Both the position numbers and the translations under genes were made by a program. A DNA stretch of 32,256 nucleotides, from the NCBI GenBank assembly GCA_025350695.1, contig JANXXI010000251.1, forward strand, positions 1-32,256. Direction: 5' to 3'. Source of the DNA: Acidobacteriota bacterium. Lineage in GTDB: Bacteria; Acidobacteriota; Terriglobia; Bryobacterales; Bryobacteraceae. How positions within the stretch are numbered: position 1 is the first letter of the stretch; the number at the start of each line of letters is the position of its first letter. Positions 24,385-32,224 of the stretch are shown here, one piece after another. Below the pieces are notes generated by a model, which saw only the letters and a program-made list of their open reading frames with translations, did no database searches and was not told the DNA's origin.

Positions 24385-25883
24385 TGGAACTGTTGCCTTC
24401 TGCTGCGGCGCTCATCCTCTTCATCGGGTTCCGCGCGTTCGCGTTTCTTTTTCTGCTCAACCATGAACCCTTGTTCTTCGCTACGGCTGATGCGTCGATG
24501 CGCATAAAGGCCTTCCAAGACAAACTCCGCGCACGATGCCCGCATGCCGTCAGAAGCATTCTCACCCACGCGCAGGGGCCTCAGTTTTTCCATCAAGCCA
24601 CTGATCAGAATCAATTGCTTGACCATCTCAGAGGAGGCTGTCATCTCGTCTAACTTCAAGGTTCCGCCCAATTCAAACCATTTCACGACATGGTTCAAGT
24701 TCAGATCCTCAAAAGTTTTAGTGAACACGCGCCCAACCGCCATGCGAACTAAATCTTTGGCAACAGTGTCGCCGCCCTTCAGTTCGCCCTCATACTCAAG
24801 TTCAATCTTGCCGGTGATCGAGGGAAGCGCCGCGTAGATGTCAGCGACACGCGGAACAACTTCGCTATCACCGACGGTTAAGGTTCGCCGTTCGGCATTC
24901 GAGATCACATTTTCCAGCACCGAGATTGGCAGTCGTTGTGACACCCCACTGCGCTTGTCGATCCGCTTATCATCACGGGCCACGAATGCGATAGTCTCCA
25001 CAACCTCCCGGATGAAATCCGGAATCTCAACCGGAATCGCGGAGGGCCGCTTGATCCAAGCTTCCTGTGCTGTGATGTCCATCCCCAGATCGACAGCCGG
25101 TGGATAATGAGTGCGAATCTCGCTACCGATACGATCCTTCAAGGGAGTAATAATTTTGCCGCGGGCGGTGTAGTCTTCTGGGTTGGCGGTGAAGACCATT
25201 AAAAGATCCAAGGGAAGCCGGATAGGGAAGCCTTTAATCTGCACGTCCCCTTCTTCCAAAATATTGAACAAGCCAACCTGGATCTTCCCAGCGAGATCCG
25301 GTAATTCGTTGATGGCGAAAATACCGCGATTGGCCCGAGGCACCAACCCATAGTGCATCACTAATTCGTTCGATATGTCCTGGCCACTGCGCGCCGCTTT
25401 GATCGGATCGATATCGCCGATCATATCCGCGATAGTCACGTCCGGCGTCGCTAGCTTTTCCACGTAACGTTCCCGAGGAGTAAGCCAGGCAATCGGGGTA
25501 TCATCCCCCTTCTGTTCCAGCATCTGCTTAGCGTACTTTGAGACAGGCTTCAGGGGATGGTCATGGATTTCCGAGCCGGCGACATAGGGCATGGCTTCAT
25601 CGAGCAACGATGTCAACATGCGCACCAGGCGCGTTTTTGCCTGCCCACGAAGCCCCAGCAAAATGAAGTTGTGTTTGGCCAGAATCGCGTTGACCACTTG
25701 CGGCTGCACCGTGTCTTCGTAGCCGATAATTCCTGGAAACAAGTCGCCGCCGGCCTTGAGTTTCGCGATCATGTTTTCCCGCATCTCGTCCTTTACCGTA
25801 CGCCTTGCTGAGCAGGTTTCCCAATACCTGCTCGAGCGGAGCGCGCCCAAGGTTAGGGGAAGAGTTTCGAGATTCAAGGCCAT
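24381..25883 (-). CDS. MoxR/magnesium-chelatase-like AAA+ ATPase
   Basis: 500 residues. Walker A is GLRGQAKTR (about 77-85, Lys83), in the unusual GQAKT form shared with chelatase-like ATPases. The Walker B region is GIFAINELPDLAGKIQVGLF, then LEEGDVQIKGFPIRLPLDLL (hairpin insert) and FTANPEDYTARGKIITPLKDRIG with sensor 1 and the arginine region. AAA+ proteins of this group work with a VWA partner, which follows with an ATGA overlap. The start at ATG 25883 gives an N-terminus LGALRSSRY..RTVKDEMRENM. Family members, as I remember them, run straight from the Tyr to the VKDE motif, and the extra WETCSAR here coincides with a DNA inverted repeat. Confidence 0.9.
   Translation of the reverse strand: MALNLETLPLTLGALRSSRYWETCSARRTVKDEMRENMIAKLKAGGDLFPGIIGYEDTVQPQVVNAILAKHNFILLGLRGQAKTRLVRMLTSLLDEAMPYVAGSEIHDHPLKPVSKYAKQMLEQKGDDTPIAWLTPRERYVEKLATPDVTIADMIGDIDPIKAARSGQDISNELVMHYGLVPRANRGIFAINELPDLAGKIQVGLFNILEEGDVQIKGFPIRLPLDLLMVFTANPEDYTARGKIITPLKDRIGSEIRTHYPPAVDLGMDITAQEAWIKRPSAIPVEIPDFIREVVETIAFVARDDKRIDKRSGVSQRLPISVLENVISNAERRTLTVGDSEVVPRVADIYAALPSITGKIELEYEGELKGGDTVAKDLVRMAVGRVFTKTFEDLNLNHVVKWFELGGTLKLDEMTASSEMVKQLILISGLMEKLRPLRVGENASDGMRASCAEFVLEGLYAHRRISRSEEQGFMVEQKKKRERAEPDEEDERRSRRQQFQ
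25810..25833. repeat. Perfect 8-bp inverted repeat inside the moxR 5' coding region
   Basis: GAGCAGGT (25810-25817) and ACCTGCTC (25826-25833) are separated by eight bases. The hairpin falls about 50-75 bases after the moxR start codon and codes for the extra residues near Trp21-Ala26. Confidence 0.6.
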
Positions 25884-25922
25884 GCTCCATTATCCCGCTT
25901 TCATAGCCCTCTGGCTTATGTT

Positions 25923-26771
25923 ATGTTTGGAAACTCAATGGTTCGAGAACTCCCTGATGTTGAATATCAACGCTTTTGGCGGCGCCTACAGCAAATTGGA
26001 TTGAACGCCTATGAGGCGCGCTCCTACCTGGTGCTAATCGGGCACCCACGTTTCAAAGCCCTGGAACTCGCTGCGCGCGCACACGTCCCACGCCAGAAGA
26101 TCTACGAAGTGTTGGATTCGCTGGTGGACAAAGGCTTTGCCCGGGTAATCCAAGAAAAGACCAAGTTATTTTCGGCCGTGGAACCGTCCCTTGCCATTCC
26201 GTCCTATTTCGAACGATTGCGCCAGGTGACGGAGCATGAATTGTCGGAGAGATCGCGTCTTGGCGGCAATCTGGTTGATGACCTGATGAAGACTTACGCC
26301 GAAGGGCAGGGAGGCCGCGGTACTCTTGACTTCCTGCGCATCGTCAGCGAGCCTTCCCAAACCGCCGCCGGTTATCGGGACATGATCCTTGAAGTGACGC
26401 GCGATTATTTGGAATTCTCCCGTCCACCCTATGCCGTCGACCCGCTGGATGAGCAATTGGTGAAAACGGCTCGCTCCCGCGGTGTGCGCTGCCGGCTACT
26501 GCTTGAAGCCGGAGTCTTCGATGCGGATCATCGCAAACGTTTGGAAGAGTATTTATCGCTGGGAATTGAAGTACGGCAAACCAAATCCCTGCCGATGAAG
26601 CTGGCTGTTTTCGACGGTACAAAGGGAATGTTAGCGCTGCTCGATCCGGTGGTGACACGGCCATCTTGGACTGCCGTCGTGTTTGATCACGAAGGAATGG
26701 GGGAGGCGATGGTTGGTCTTTTTGAAGACTATTGGAGCAAGGCAATCGCGATGAAAGGCCCGCAAACCTAA
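25923..26771 (+). CDS. TrmB-family transcriptional regulator
   Basis: 282 residues. A winged helix lies at about residues 22-90 (GLNAYEARSYLVLIGHPRFK, ALELAARAHVPRQKIYEVLD, SLVDKGFARVIQEKTKLFSA), the pattern of TrmB N-terminal domains. The second half resembles the PLD-like/TrmB C-terminal ligand domain (VKTARSRGVRCRLLLEAGVF and KLAVFDGTKGMLALLDPVVT). It is divergent from the moxR operon across 39 bases, so it may control it. This is inference; no operator was recognised. ATG 25923 and ATG 25938 are both possible starts. TrmB proteins are typical of archaea but occur in several bacterial phyla. Confidence 0.88.
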   Translation: MFGNSMVRELPDVEYQRFWRRLQQIGLNAYEARSYLVLIGHPRFKALELAARAHVPRQKIYEVLDSLVDKGFARVIQEKTKLFSAVEPSLAIPSYFERLRQVTEHELSERSRLGGNLVDDLMKTYAEGQGGRGTLDFLRIVSEPSQTAAGYRDMILEVTRDYLEFSRPPYAVDPLDEQLVKTARSRGVRCRLLLEAGVFDADHRKRLEEYLSLGIEVRQTKSLPMKLAVFDGTKGMLALLDPVVTRPSWTAVVFDHEGMGEAMVGLFEDYWSKAIAMKGPQT

Positions 26772-26775
26772 GGTG

Positions 26776-27753
26776 CTAGCGGCCAGCGTCCTTGGAAGCT
26801 GCTTGATCCCTCCGTTGCGCCCTTACTTCGCGAAGTGCGTAAATCCGTCGCCCTTGGCTTTCGAAGTAGACACGAATTAAAACCTCGCCCAGCAATCCGG
26901 TGGTAAACATCATGAGGCCGGCCAGCAGCAATAACGCTCCAGCAACCATCAACGGGCCATGGTCCGCCACAAGGTCGTATCCCATTAACTTGTAGACCAA
27001 TAAGTAGGTCAGGATCAGCCCACCAGAACCCGTGCCCATCAGCCCCAGCTTGCCGAAGAAATGCATTGGCCTGGTGAAATACGTAAGGAGAAAACGGATA
27101 GTGAGGATATCGAACAAGACGCGAAAAGTTCGCCCCAGCCCGTAGTGCGATTTGCCACTACCCCGCGGCACATTTTTGATCGGGACCTCAATAATACGAG
27201 CTCCGTAGAAGCTTGCGAGCGCCGGGATGAACCGATGCAATTCGCCATAAAGATTGATGTCTTTTAGCACCTCAGCCTTATAGGCTTTGAACGTCGTTCC
27301 GAAATCGTGAAGCTCGACTCCAGACGCTTTGGACATTAACCAGTTGGCAATTCTCGACGGAATTTTCCGGGTAACGGCATTGTCTATTCGATTCTTACGC
27401 CACCCGCTGGCGATGTCCCAACCTTCATCGATCTTATTTAACAGGAGCGGAATGTCTTCCGGTTCGTGCTGCAAATCACCATCGAGCGAGATTATGATGG
27501 ACCCGCTTGCTTCATCGAACCCAGCCGCCAGCGCAGCCGTCTGCCCAAAGTTTCGACGCAACCGAAGCACTTTTAAGTGGGCGTCGGTCTCGACGAGATT
27601 TGCCAGCAAATCGAAACTCTTATCGGTGGACGCGTCATCCACAAAGATGATTTCGTAGGGCCGGCCAAGCCCTTCGAGTACTTTCGTCAATCGGTCATAA
27701 AGCGGCAGTATGGCGGGCTCTTCATTATGAATCGGAATGACGATGGACAACAT
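26776..27753 (-). CDS. Family 2 glycosyltransferase with C-terminal membrane pair (DPM1/GtrB-like)
   Basis: 325 residues. SIVIPIHNEEPAILPLYDRL, EIIFVDDASTDKS, VLRLRRNFGQTAALAAGFDE and IIISLDGDLQHEPEDIPLLL (Asp-x-Asp metal site) define the domain. LHRFIPALASFYGARIIEVP and RGSGKSHYGLGRTFRVLFDI follow, and two C-terminal helices near residues 230-255 and 262-295. This is the architecture of GtrB/ArnC-like polyprenyl-phosphate glycosyltransferases of the inner membrane. It starts at ATG 27753 and ends four bases from the convergent TrmB gene. The C-terminal RxRRDQAASKDAGR tail is charged and cytoplasmic. Sugar identity unknown. Confidence 0.94.
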   Translation of the reverse strand: MLSIVIPIHNEEPAILPLYDRLTKVLEGLGRPYEIIFVDDASTDKSFDLLANLVETDAHLKVLRLRRNFGQTAALAAGFDEASGSIIISLDGDLQHEPEDIPLLLNKIDEGWDIASGWRKNRIDNAVTRKIPSRIANWLMSKASGVELHDFGTTFKAYKAEVLKDINLYGELHRFIPALASFYGARIIEVPIKNVPRGSGKSHYGLGRTFRVLFDILTIRFLLTYFTRPMHFFGKLGLMGTGSGGLILTYLLVYKLMGYDLVADHGPLMVAGALLLLAGLMMFTTGLLGEVLIRVYFESQGRRIYALREVRAQRRDQAASKDAGR

Positions 27754-27827
27754 GGGTATGCTTATAGTCTACCTGACAAACGAACCATGTGTTAAACTGA
27801 AAATTCACGGCGGTTTTATTGCCTTCG

Positions 27828-27904
27828 GGACCCGTAGCTCAGTTGGTTAGAGCGCTTCCTTGACACGGAAGAGGTCGGTAGTTCGAGTCTACTCGGGTCC
27901 ACCA
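27828..27904 (+). tRNA. tRNA-Val (GAC)
   Basis: The acceptor stem GGACCCG (27828-27834) pairs with CGGGTCC (27894-27900). The D arm is AGCTCAGTTGGTTAGAGC, the anticodon arm CTTCC-TTGACAC-GGAAG with anticodon GAC, and the T arm has GTTCGAGTC. Discriminator A and an encoded CCA end at 27904. The fold is complete with 77 bases. The 3' part is the likely attachment site for the integrase that follows. Confidence 0.97.
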
Positions 27905-27939
27905 TCTCACTGAAAATAAATAACTTATCGATCTGAACG

Positions 27940-27961
27940 TCAATCTTAACTTGGAGATTGA
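27940..27961 (+). repeat. 7-bp hairpin overlapping the integrase ribosome binding site
   Basis: TCAATCT (27940-27946) and AGATTGA (27955-27961) pair perfectly around the eight-base loop TAACTTGG. The GGAG that could act as Shine-Dalgarno sequence (27953-27956) lies across the loop and the 3' arm, 14 bases before the integrase ATG. No U-run follows, so it is not a terminator. Confidence 0.5.
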
Positions 27962-27970
27962 TCGCTTCCC

Positions 27971-28834
27971 ATGGAGAATTTATACCTTCAGTTTGTACGT
28001 GAAAGACAGTATCTTCACAGTGTTTCCCCGAAGACTTTAGGAGCCTATCACTGGGCTTGGAAAGCCTTTGCACCAGCCCTATCCGGAAAGTCTGAACCTT
28101 GCAAAGCGGATGTTGTCGAACGCATCGCACAACTGAGTTCAGCCGGTCTTTCCAATGTCACAGTCAACACCTATGTCAGAAGTGTCAAGGCTTTCTTCCG
28201 TTGGTTGCACACAGAAGGTTATGTCAAAACGCTTGTCAACATTCCGAGACTGAAGGAAGAGACCAAAGTGTTATCGGCATTTTCCGATGATCAAATCGCC
28301 AAGCTGATCCGCTATCACCCAACCAACCGTTCTGAAGAGAGGTCGCAGTTGATTGCGTCGTTGATCCTGGATACAGGCCTTCGCATCGAAGAGGCTCTTT
28401 CATTGGATTTGAAGAACGACATTGACCTTGACCAAATGTTGCTCACTGTTAGAAATGGAAAGGGCGGTAAGGGGAGGGTAAACCCTTTTTCAATCCAACT
28501 CCGAAAACATCTCATTCGCTATTCCCGTCGGCACGTTCCAGAGATTGACAGTTTATTGTTCTTTGCCGGTTGTGGGGAGAGAGTTCAACAAAGAAACGCT
28601 TTACGTGACTTCAAGGCCCTTTGCCGCAAGGTCGGTATCTCGGGGGTTCGCTGTTCATTCCACACAATCCGACATACTTTCGCAATCGGCTACATCAGAA
28701 ATGGTGGGGACGTGTTTCGCCTTCAGCGTCTCTTGGGTCACTCAAAGCTTGAGATGACCCGTAGGTACGTCAACCTTCAAACGGAAGACCTACAAGCCGT
28801 CCACAACCGGCTTTCTCCACTTGGCCGAGTGTAG
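27971..28834 (+). CDS. int: Tyrosine recombinase / phage-type integrase
   Basis: 287 residues. A SAM-like core-binding domain (about 1-85) is followed by the catalytic domain. Catalytic residues are visible: Arg138 in DTGLRIEEALSL, a Lys in RNGKGGKGRV, His231 and Arg234 in FHTIRHTFAIGY, His257 in LLGHSKLEMT, and Tyr266 in TRRYVNL. The set is complete, so the enzyme is probably active. It starts 66 bases after the tRNA-Val 3' end and reads away from it, the usual position of an integrase in an element inserted in a tRNA gene. XerC/D-like length, but the position and base composition favour an element-encoded integrase over a housekeeping Xer. The ATG is the only start before an in-frame stop at 27959. 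Confidence 0.95.
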   Translation: MENLYLQFVRERQYLHSVSPKTLGAYHWAWKAFAPALSGKSEPCKADVVERIAQLSSAGLSNVTVNTYVRSVKAFFRWLHTEGYVKTLVNIPRLKEETKVLSAFSDDQIAKLIRYHPTNRSEERSQLIASLILDTGLRIEEALSLDLKNDIDLDQMLLTVRNGKGGKGRVNPFSIQLRKHLIRYSRRHVPEIDSLLFFAGCGERVQQRNALRDFKALCRKVGISGVRCSFHTIRHTFAIGYIRNGGDVFRLQRLLGHSKLEMTRRYVNLQTEDLQAVHNRLSPLGRV

Positions 28835-28871
28835 TAGGCTTACCGAAGCCCTGTGATAGGTTATAAAAAGA

Positions 28872-29633
28872 ATGCCTAAGGACACTGTGTACGAATATTG
28901 GTGGGATCGTAACCGCCAAGCAAGGAATCTTTTTTTGAGGGCCATAGAAACCGAGGCTGGGGAGGTGCTGAAGAGTCTTTGCGAAACGGTCCTCCCTGTT
29001 TACCTTACGATTTCCTCAATTCAATTCGAGGCTACTCGGAGAGTTCGGATAGAAATTGAGCCAACTTTGGGGCCCTCGGACTGGGAGTTTTCTGAACCCG
29101 CCATTGATACGCATGGACTCCCCGTATGTTTTGTGGATCTCAAGAGCAGGGCGGCATATGAGCCCGCAGGAAAACTTATTGCAGCATTAGAGAACTGGCA
29201 GACTAAATACGGTTTGCGTCCACAATGGATCGCGGATAGAGCCTTGCAATGCTGTTTTTCATGGAAAGCAAGTCCGCCGATGCCGGGCGCTCTAAAGTGG
29301 TTAGAAGTCTCAAAGAGAGTGTTTGCCCCAGTAGAGACGTTAAGGCTTACGGTCACACAACCAGCATGGGATAGCGATGAAGAGAATTGGCGAACCTTTG
29401 AGAAGCGAATGGTTTATGCATTTACTGAGAAGCTGAGAAGCCGCAAGAAAGAAATGCTCAAGAAAAGAGCATTGGAAGAGGTGCCACAAAGCCGCGATAT
29501 TGCGAACTTTCGGTATCTGGTCAAGAGGAAGGTCAAGAAGTGGTCAATCAACAAGATCGCTACTACGGAAGGAGGTTCTGAAGAGGCTATCAAGAAGGGA
29601 ATTAGTAGGAAAGCTCGAATGGTTGGCCTCTAA
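28872..29633 (+). CDS. Unknown protein with possible C-terminal HTH (element-encoded)
   Basis: 253 residues; not recognised. The body contains no clear enzyme motif. Residues about 205-253 (FRYLVKRKVKKWSINKIATT, EEAIKKGISRKARMVGL) look like a helix-turn-helix of the kind found in phage and transposon DNA-binding proteins, and a lysine/arginine-rich stretch (about 187-200) precedes it. There is no signal peptide. It follows the integrase by 37 bases on the same strand and is followed by a P-loop ATPase, so a role in element replication, excision control or regulation is likely but unproven. An A/T-rich TTATAAAAAG lies just upstream of the ATG, with no clear Shine-Dalgarno sequence. Confidence 0.75.
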   Translation: MPKDTVYEYWWDRNRQARNLFLRAIETEAGEVLKSLCETVLPVYLTISSIQFEATRRVRIEIEPTLGPSDWEFSEPAIDTHGLPVCFVDLKSRAAYEPAGKLIAALENWQTKYGLRPQWIADRALQCCFSWKASPPMPGALKWLEVSKRVFAPVETLRLTVTQPAWDSDEENWRTFEKRMVYAFTEKLRSRKKEMLKKRALEEVPQSRDIANFRYLVKRKVKKWSINKIATTEGGSEEAIKKGISRKARMVGL

Positions 29634-29707
29634 GCCCCATGGTTGGACATTTCAAAGCGGTGTTTCTGCGTCCCGAAACATGGAGAAATCCGTGCCATAA
29701 CTTAGAG

Positions 29708-31246
29708 ATGACAAAAAGAAGCGTTCCAAACGCGCAAAAACAAATAACCTTCGGATACGAACCGAATAAGGTAATTGTAGAATTACTCCTCGTGCCCGAT
29801 CAGACCTTCAAGTTCCTAGTCAAGGATCATGAGGGAACCGCACTTAGGGGTTCCTACCTTGACGATAACCCACCAAGTAGCAAGTACGTAGCTTACGTAC
29901 AAAACATTCTGCCTTCCGCTGCCGAGACATATGGCTCGACAGCTGAATTATTTTGTTCTGTAAAGTCCTTCATTCATCGGTACTTTGCTTGCTCCGCCGA
30001 TTTTGAAGTAATTGCTACACTTTTCATATTCGCAACATGGACCTATGAGAAGTTTTCGGCTATGCCATACCTTCGATTTCTTGGTCAGCCGGGGTGTGGA
30101 AAGAGCCGAGCCTTGACCACCATTGGGCAGGTTTGTTATCGGGGCATTTCCATGGCTGGAACGACGACGGGAGCCAATCTCTTCAGAATCATAGATGCTT
30201 TCGGCGGAACGCTAATTATGGATGAAGCCGACTTTCAGCATAGTCAGGTAGGTTCTGATATCGCAAAGATTCTCAACTCCGGCTATGAAAAAGGAAAGCC
30301 TGTTTTTAGAAGTGAAAAGACTAGAGGTGGAGGTTTTGAACCGAGACCGTTCGACGTGTACGGCCCTAAGCTTTTGGGTGGTCGAGAGACCTTCCGGGAT
30401 CATGCTGTTGAAAGCCGTTGCATTCGCTACATGCCCTTACCGCCTATTGATCGGAGGGATATTTCAAAGCAATTGCCTGCCGAGTTTTATTCAGACTCTC
30501 AGTCAATTCGAAATCAGTTGCTTCAATGGCGGTTGGATCATTTGGATCAAGTTACACCACTAAGCGGCATTGAGGAAACTGAGCTGTCTGCCAGAACGGA
30601 ACAGATTTATATTCCATTATTGACGGTCGCGGAATACCTTGGGGGGGATTTGAAAACCTCCTCAAAAAGTATAGTGCTAGATTACGCTAGGGACAGCGAC
30701 AACATAGAGAAAGCTGAAAGAGGGGATTCAAACGAGTCCTTGATGCTTCAAGCTTGGCTCTGCATAAAGGGTAAAAAACCAACAACAAATGATCTCTGCA
30801 TTCAAGTGAAGGAGAGTTTTGGGGTTGACGTTTCTCATCTCCAAGCCGGTCCCATGCTGAACGGAATGGGATTTAGCAACAAGCATACCAACCGAGGTTC
30901 TGTTCGTAGCCTAAGCCCTCTGAAAGAAGCTGACCTGATCAAACGGTTTGGCCTCGACCAGAATTTAAGTGACGAGAGTGACAGTGGTGATGGTCTGAGC
31001 GATAAGGCAGCGGAGCTACCAGCAGAGGTTCTCATCCAGACGGGAAAAGACGGTAGGGCTAATTGCACGCCGTTTTTTTACCCCGTCGGGGAGGCCAAAG
31101 CTTTAAGAGCGAGACCAAAAATAAGGCACGACCTCATAAAGTTTCCGGGCATAAAAGGCGATTATCCTTGTGAATCAAGTTTCAAGAATCTTAAGGTAGG
31201 TAGCTCATGCGAAAAGCAGTCTCATCAATGCTTCTATTTGTTCTAG
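29708..31246 (+). CDS. P-loop ATPase, DUF3631/phage-helicase-like (element-encoded)
   Basis: 512 residues from ATG 29708. Walker A is FLGQPGCGKSRAL (residues 126-133 around GQPGCGKS), Walker B TLIMDEADF (about 168-176), followed by ILNSGYEKGKPVFR, PFDVYGPKLLGG and SRCIRYMPLPP. This order resembles DUF3631 and plasmid/phage primase-helicase ATPases that load or act as replicative helicase. Residues 1-120 and the C-terminal 150 are not recognised. An in-frame ATG at 29639 would add 23 residues with no similarity and no ribosome site, so I prefer 29708. The last 13 codons overlap the next gene, suggesting a boundary or recent fusion of coding ends. Function in replication of the element is inference. 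Confidence 0.78.
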   Translation: MTKRSVPNAQKQITFGYEPNKVIVELLLVPDQTFKFLVKDHEGTALRGSYLDDNPPSSKYVAYVQNILPSAAETYGSTAELFCSVKSFIHRYFACSADFEVIATLFIFATWTYEKFSAMPYLRFLGQPGCGKSRALTTIGQVCYRGISMAGTTTGANLFRIIDAFGGTLIMDEADFQHSQVGSDIAKILNSGYEKGKPVFRSEKTRGGGFEPRPFDVYGPKLLGGRETFRDHAVESRCIRYMPLPPIDRRDISKQLPAEFYSDSQSIRNQLLQWRLDHLDQVTPLSGIEETELSARTEQIYIPLLTVAEYLGGDLKTSSKSIVLDYARDSDNIEKAERGDSNESLMLQAWLCIKGKKPTTNDLCIQVKESFGVDVSHLQAGPMLNGMGFSNKHTNRGSVRSLSPLKEADLIKRFGLDQNLSDESDSGDGLSDKAAELPAEVLIQTGKDGRANCTPFFYPVGEAKALRARPKIRHDLIKFPGIKGDYPCESSFKNLKVGSSCEKQSHQCFYLF

Positions 31247-31671
31247 CCATCCAAACACCGTTGACCGCCGGTATTGGAAGCAAGGATTCAAGGTATGTTG
31301 GCGGAACTGCCAGCGTTAAAGAAATGTCCGAGGGAAAAACCTCCACAGCCGACGAAAAAGCTTTTATGTTCAAGTACAAGGGTGGCAAGTTGATGATTCC
31401 TTACGACAAAATCAATGCCTTGGAATATGGCCAAAAATCTGGAAGGCGCATAGGTCTAGCTATCGCTGTTTCCCCTATTGCTTTACTTTCAAAGAAGCGG
31501 AAGCACTTCCTCACTGTCAACTATGTAGACGACTCAGACAAGCAGCAAGCCGGAGTGTTTGAACTTGGCAAGGATATCGTTAGAACTACGTTAGCGAGTC
31601 TGGAAGCCCGAAGTGGACGCAAGATTGAGTATCAGGACGAAGAGGCCCGTAAGAGCGGCAGGGGTAACTAA
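31207..31671 (+). CDS. Secreted protein of an Acidobacteria-type family, function unknown
   Basis: 154 residues. The signal peptide is MRKAVSSMLLFVLAIQTPLTA. The mature part contains SRYVGGTASV, FKYKGGKLMIPYDKINALEY, GQKSGRRIGLAIAVSPIALL and VFELGKDIVRTTLASLEARS. I associate these motifs with small secreted proteins widespread in Acidobacteriota; no function is known to me. The ATG has AAGGTAGG upstream. It overlaps the ATPase gene end by 40 bases in a different frame. It may be element cargo or the resident chromosomal sequence beyond the element edge. Confidence 0.8.
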   Translation: MRKAVSSMLLFVLAIQTPLTAGIGSKDSRYVGGTASVKEMSEGKTSTADEKAFMFKYKGGKLMIPYDKINALEYGQKSGRRIGLAIAVSPIALLSKKRKHFLTVNYVDDSDKQQAGVFELGKDIVRTTLASLEARSGRKIEYQDEEARKSGRGN

Positions 31672-31675
31672 ATTG

Positions 31676-32224
31676 ATGTCGCGTCTGTTGGTTTCGGCGG
31701 CAGTTTCGGGAGTTCTGGTTTTTTCTCAATCCTCTTCCCCCTCTGCTAATCAGACGGCTCGACAAAGTGTAGATCTTGGGCTTCAACAAAAACTGCTTAC
31801 AGCGAAGCGAATTTATGTTGAGAGCTTCGGGGAAGACACGATCAACAAGACCCTGAATGCCATGATTGTGGACTCCATCGGTGGCAGCAAGCGGTTCATA
31901 GTTACCGAGAACAAGGATAAAGCAGACCTTGTACTGAAGGGATCTGCGTCGGAGCACTCTAACGCGGAATCCCACTCCCTTTCCTCCGCAACGATAGTAG
32001 ATTTGGGAACGGGTATTGCAGATTCTCAGTCTTCAGTTGAAACTGTCCATGATGCGCGGTTGTCGATACGGCTGGTTTCTAAGGACGGAGATGTTGTTTG
32101 GTCCACCACTCAAGAAAGCAAAGGTGCAAAATACAAAAGTGCTACTGCCGATGTCTCCGAAAAGGTAGTGAAGCAGTTAATGCGTGACATAGTAAGACTA
32201 GAAGATAAGAAATCGACAACGTAG
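31676..32224 (+). CDS. Secreted protein, unknown function
   Basis: 182 residues from ATG 31676. An N-terminal leader (LLVSAAVSGVLVFSQSSSPS) is followed by AKRIYVESFGEDTINKTLNA, SKRFIVTENKDKADLVLKGS, VHDARLSIRLVSKDGDVVWS and a helical end. The strand/helix rhythm recalls outer-membrane-associated CsgG/LptE-like domains, but I cannot assign a family. A TTG just before the ATG (31673) is an alternative start; an upstream ATG at 31613 lies inside the previous gene and would bury the signal peptide. It starts four bases after the previous stop, so the two secreted proteins are probably expressed together. Confidence 0.78.
   Translation: MSRLLVSAAVSGVLVFSQSSSPSANQTARQSVDLGLQQKLLTAKRIYVESFGEDTINKTLNAMIVDSIGGSKRFIVTENKDKADLVLKGSASEHSNAESHSLSSATIVDLGTGIADSQSSVETVHDARLSIRLVSKDGDVVWSTTQESKGAKYKSATADVSEKVVKQLMRDIVRLEDKKSTT

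Noticed and set aside
23182-25883. MoxR-VWA pair as a defence system
   Set aside because: ATPase-VWA pairs exist in defence islands, but here GC and operon partners (RNase J, FAD oxidase) look like core chromosome.
27971-28834. Integrase as housekeeping XerC/XerD
   Set aside because: Length fits, but its position 66 bases after a tRNA, away from typical xer neighbours, and the lower GC around it favour a mobile-element integrase.
32100-32108. GGTCCACCA, a 9-base match to the tRNA-Val 3' end, as possible attR
   Set aside because: It lies in frame inside an intact coding sequence (Trp-Ser-Thr-Thr) and would cut the last gene. Nine bases within 4 kb is not rare when many possible sub-words are allowed. 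A true att repeat should be longer.
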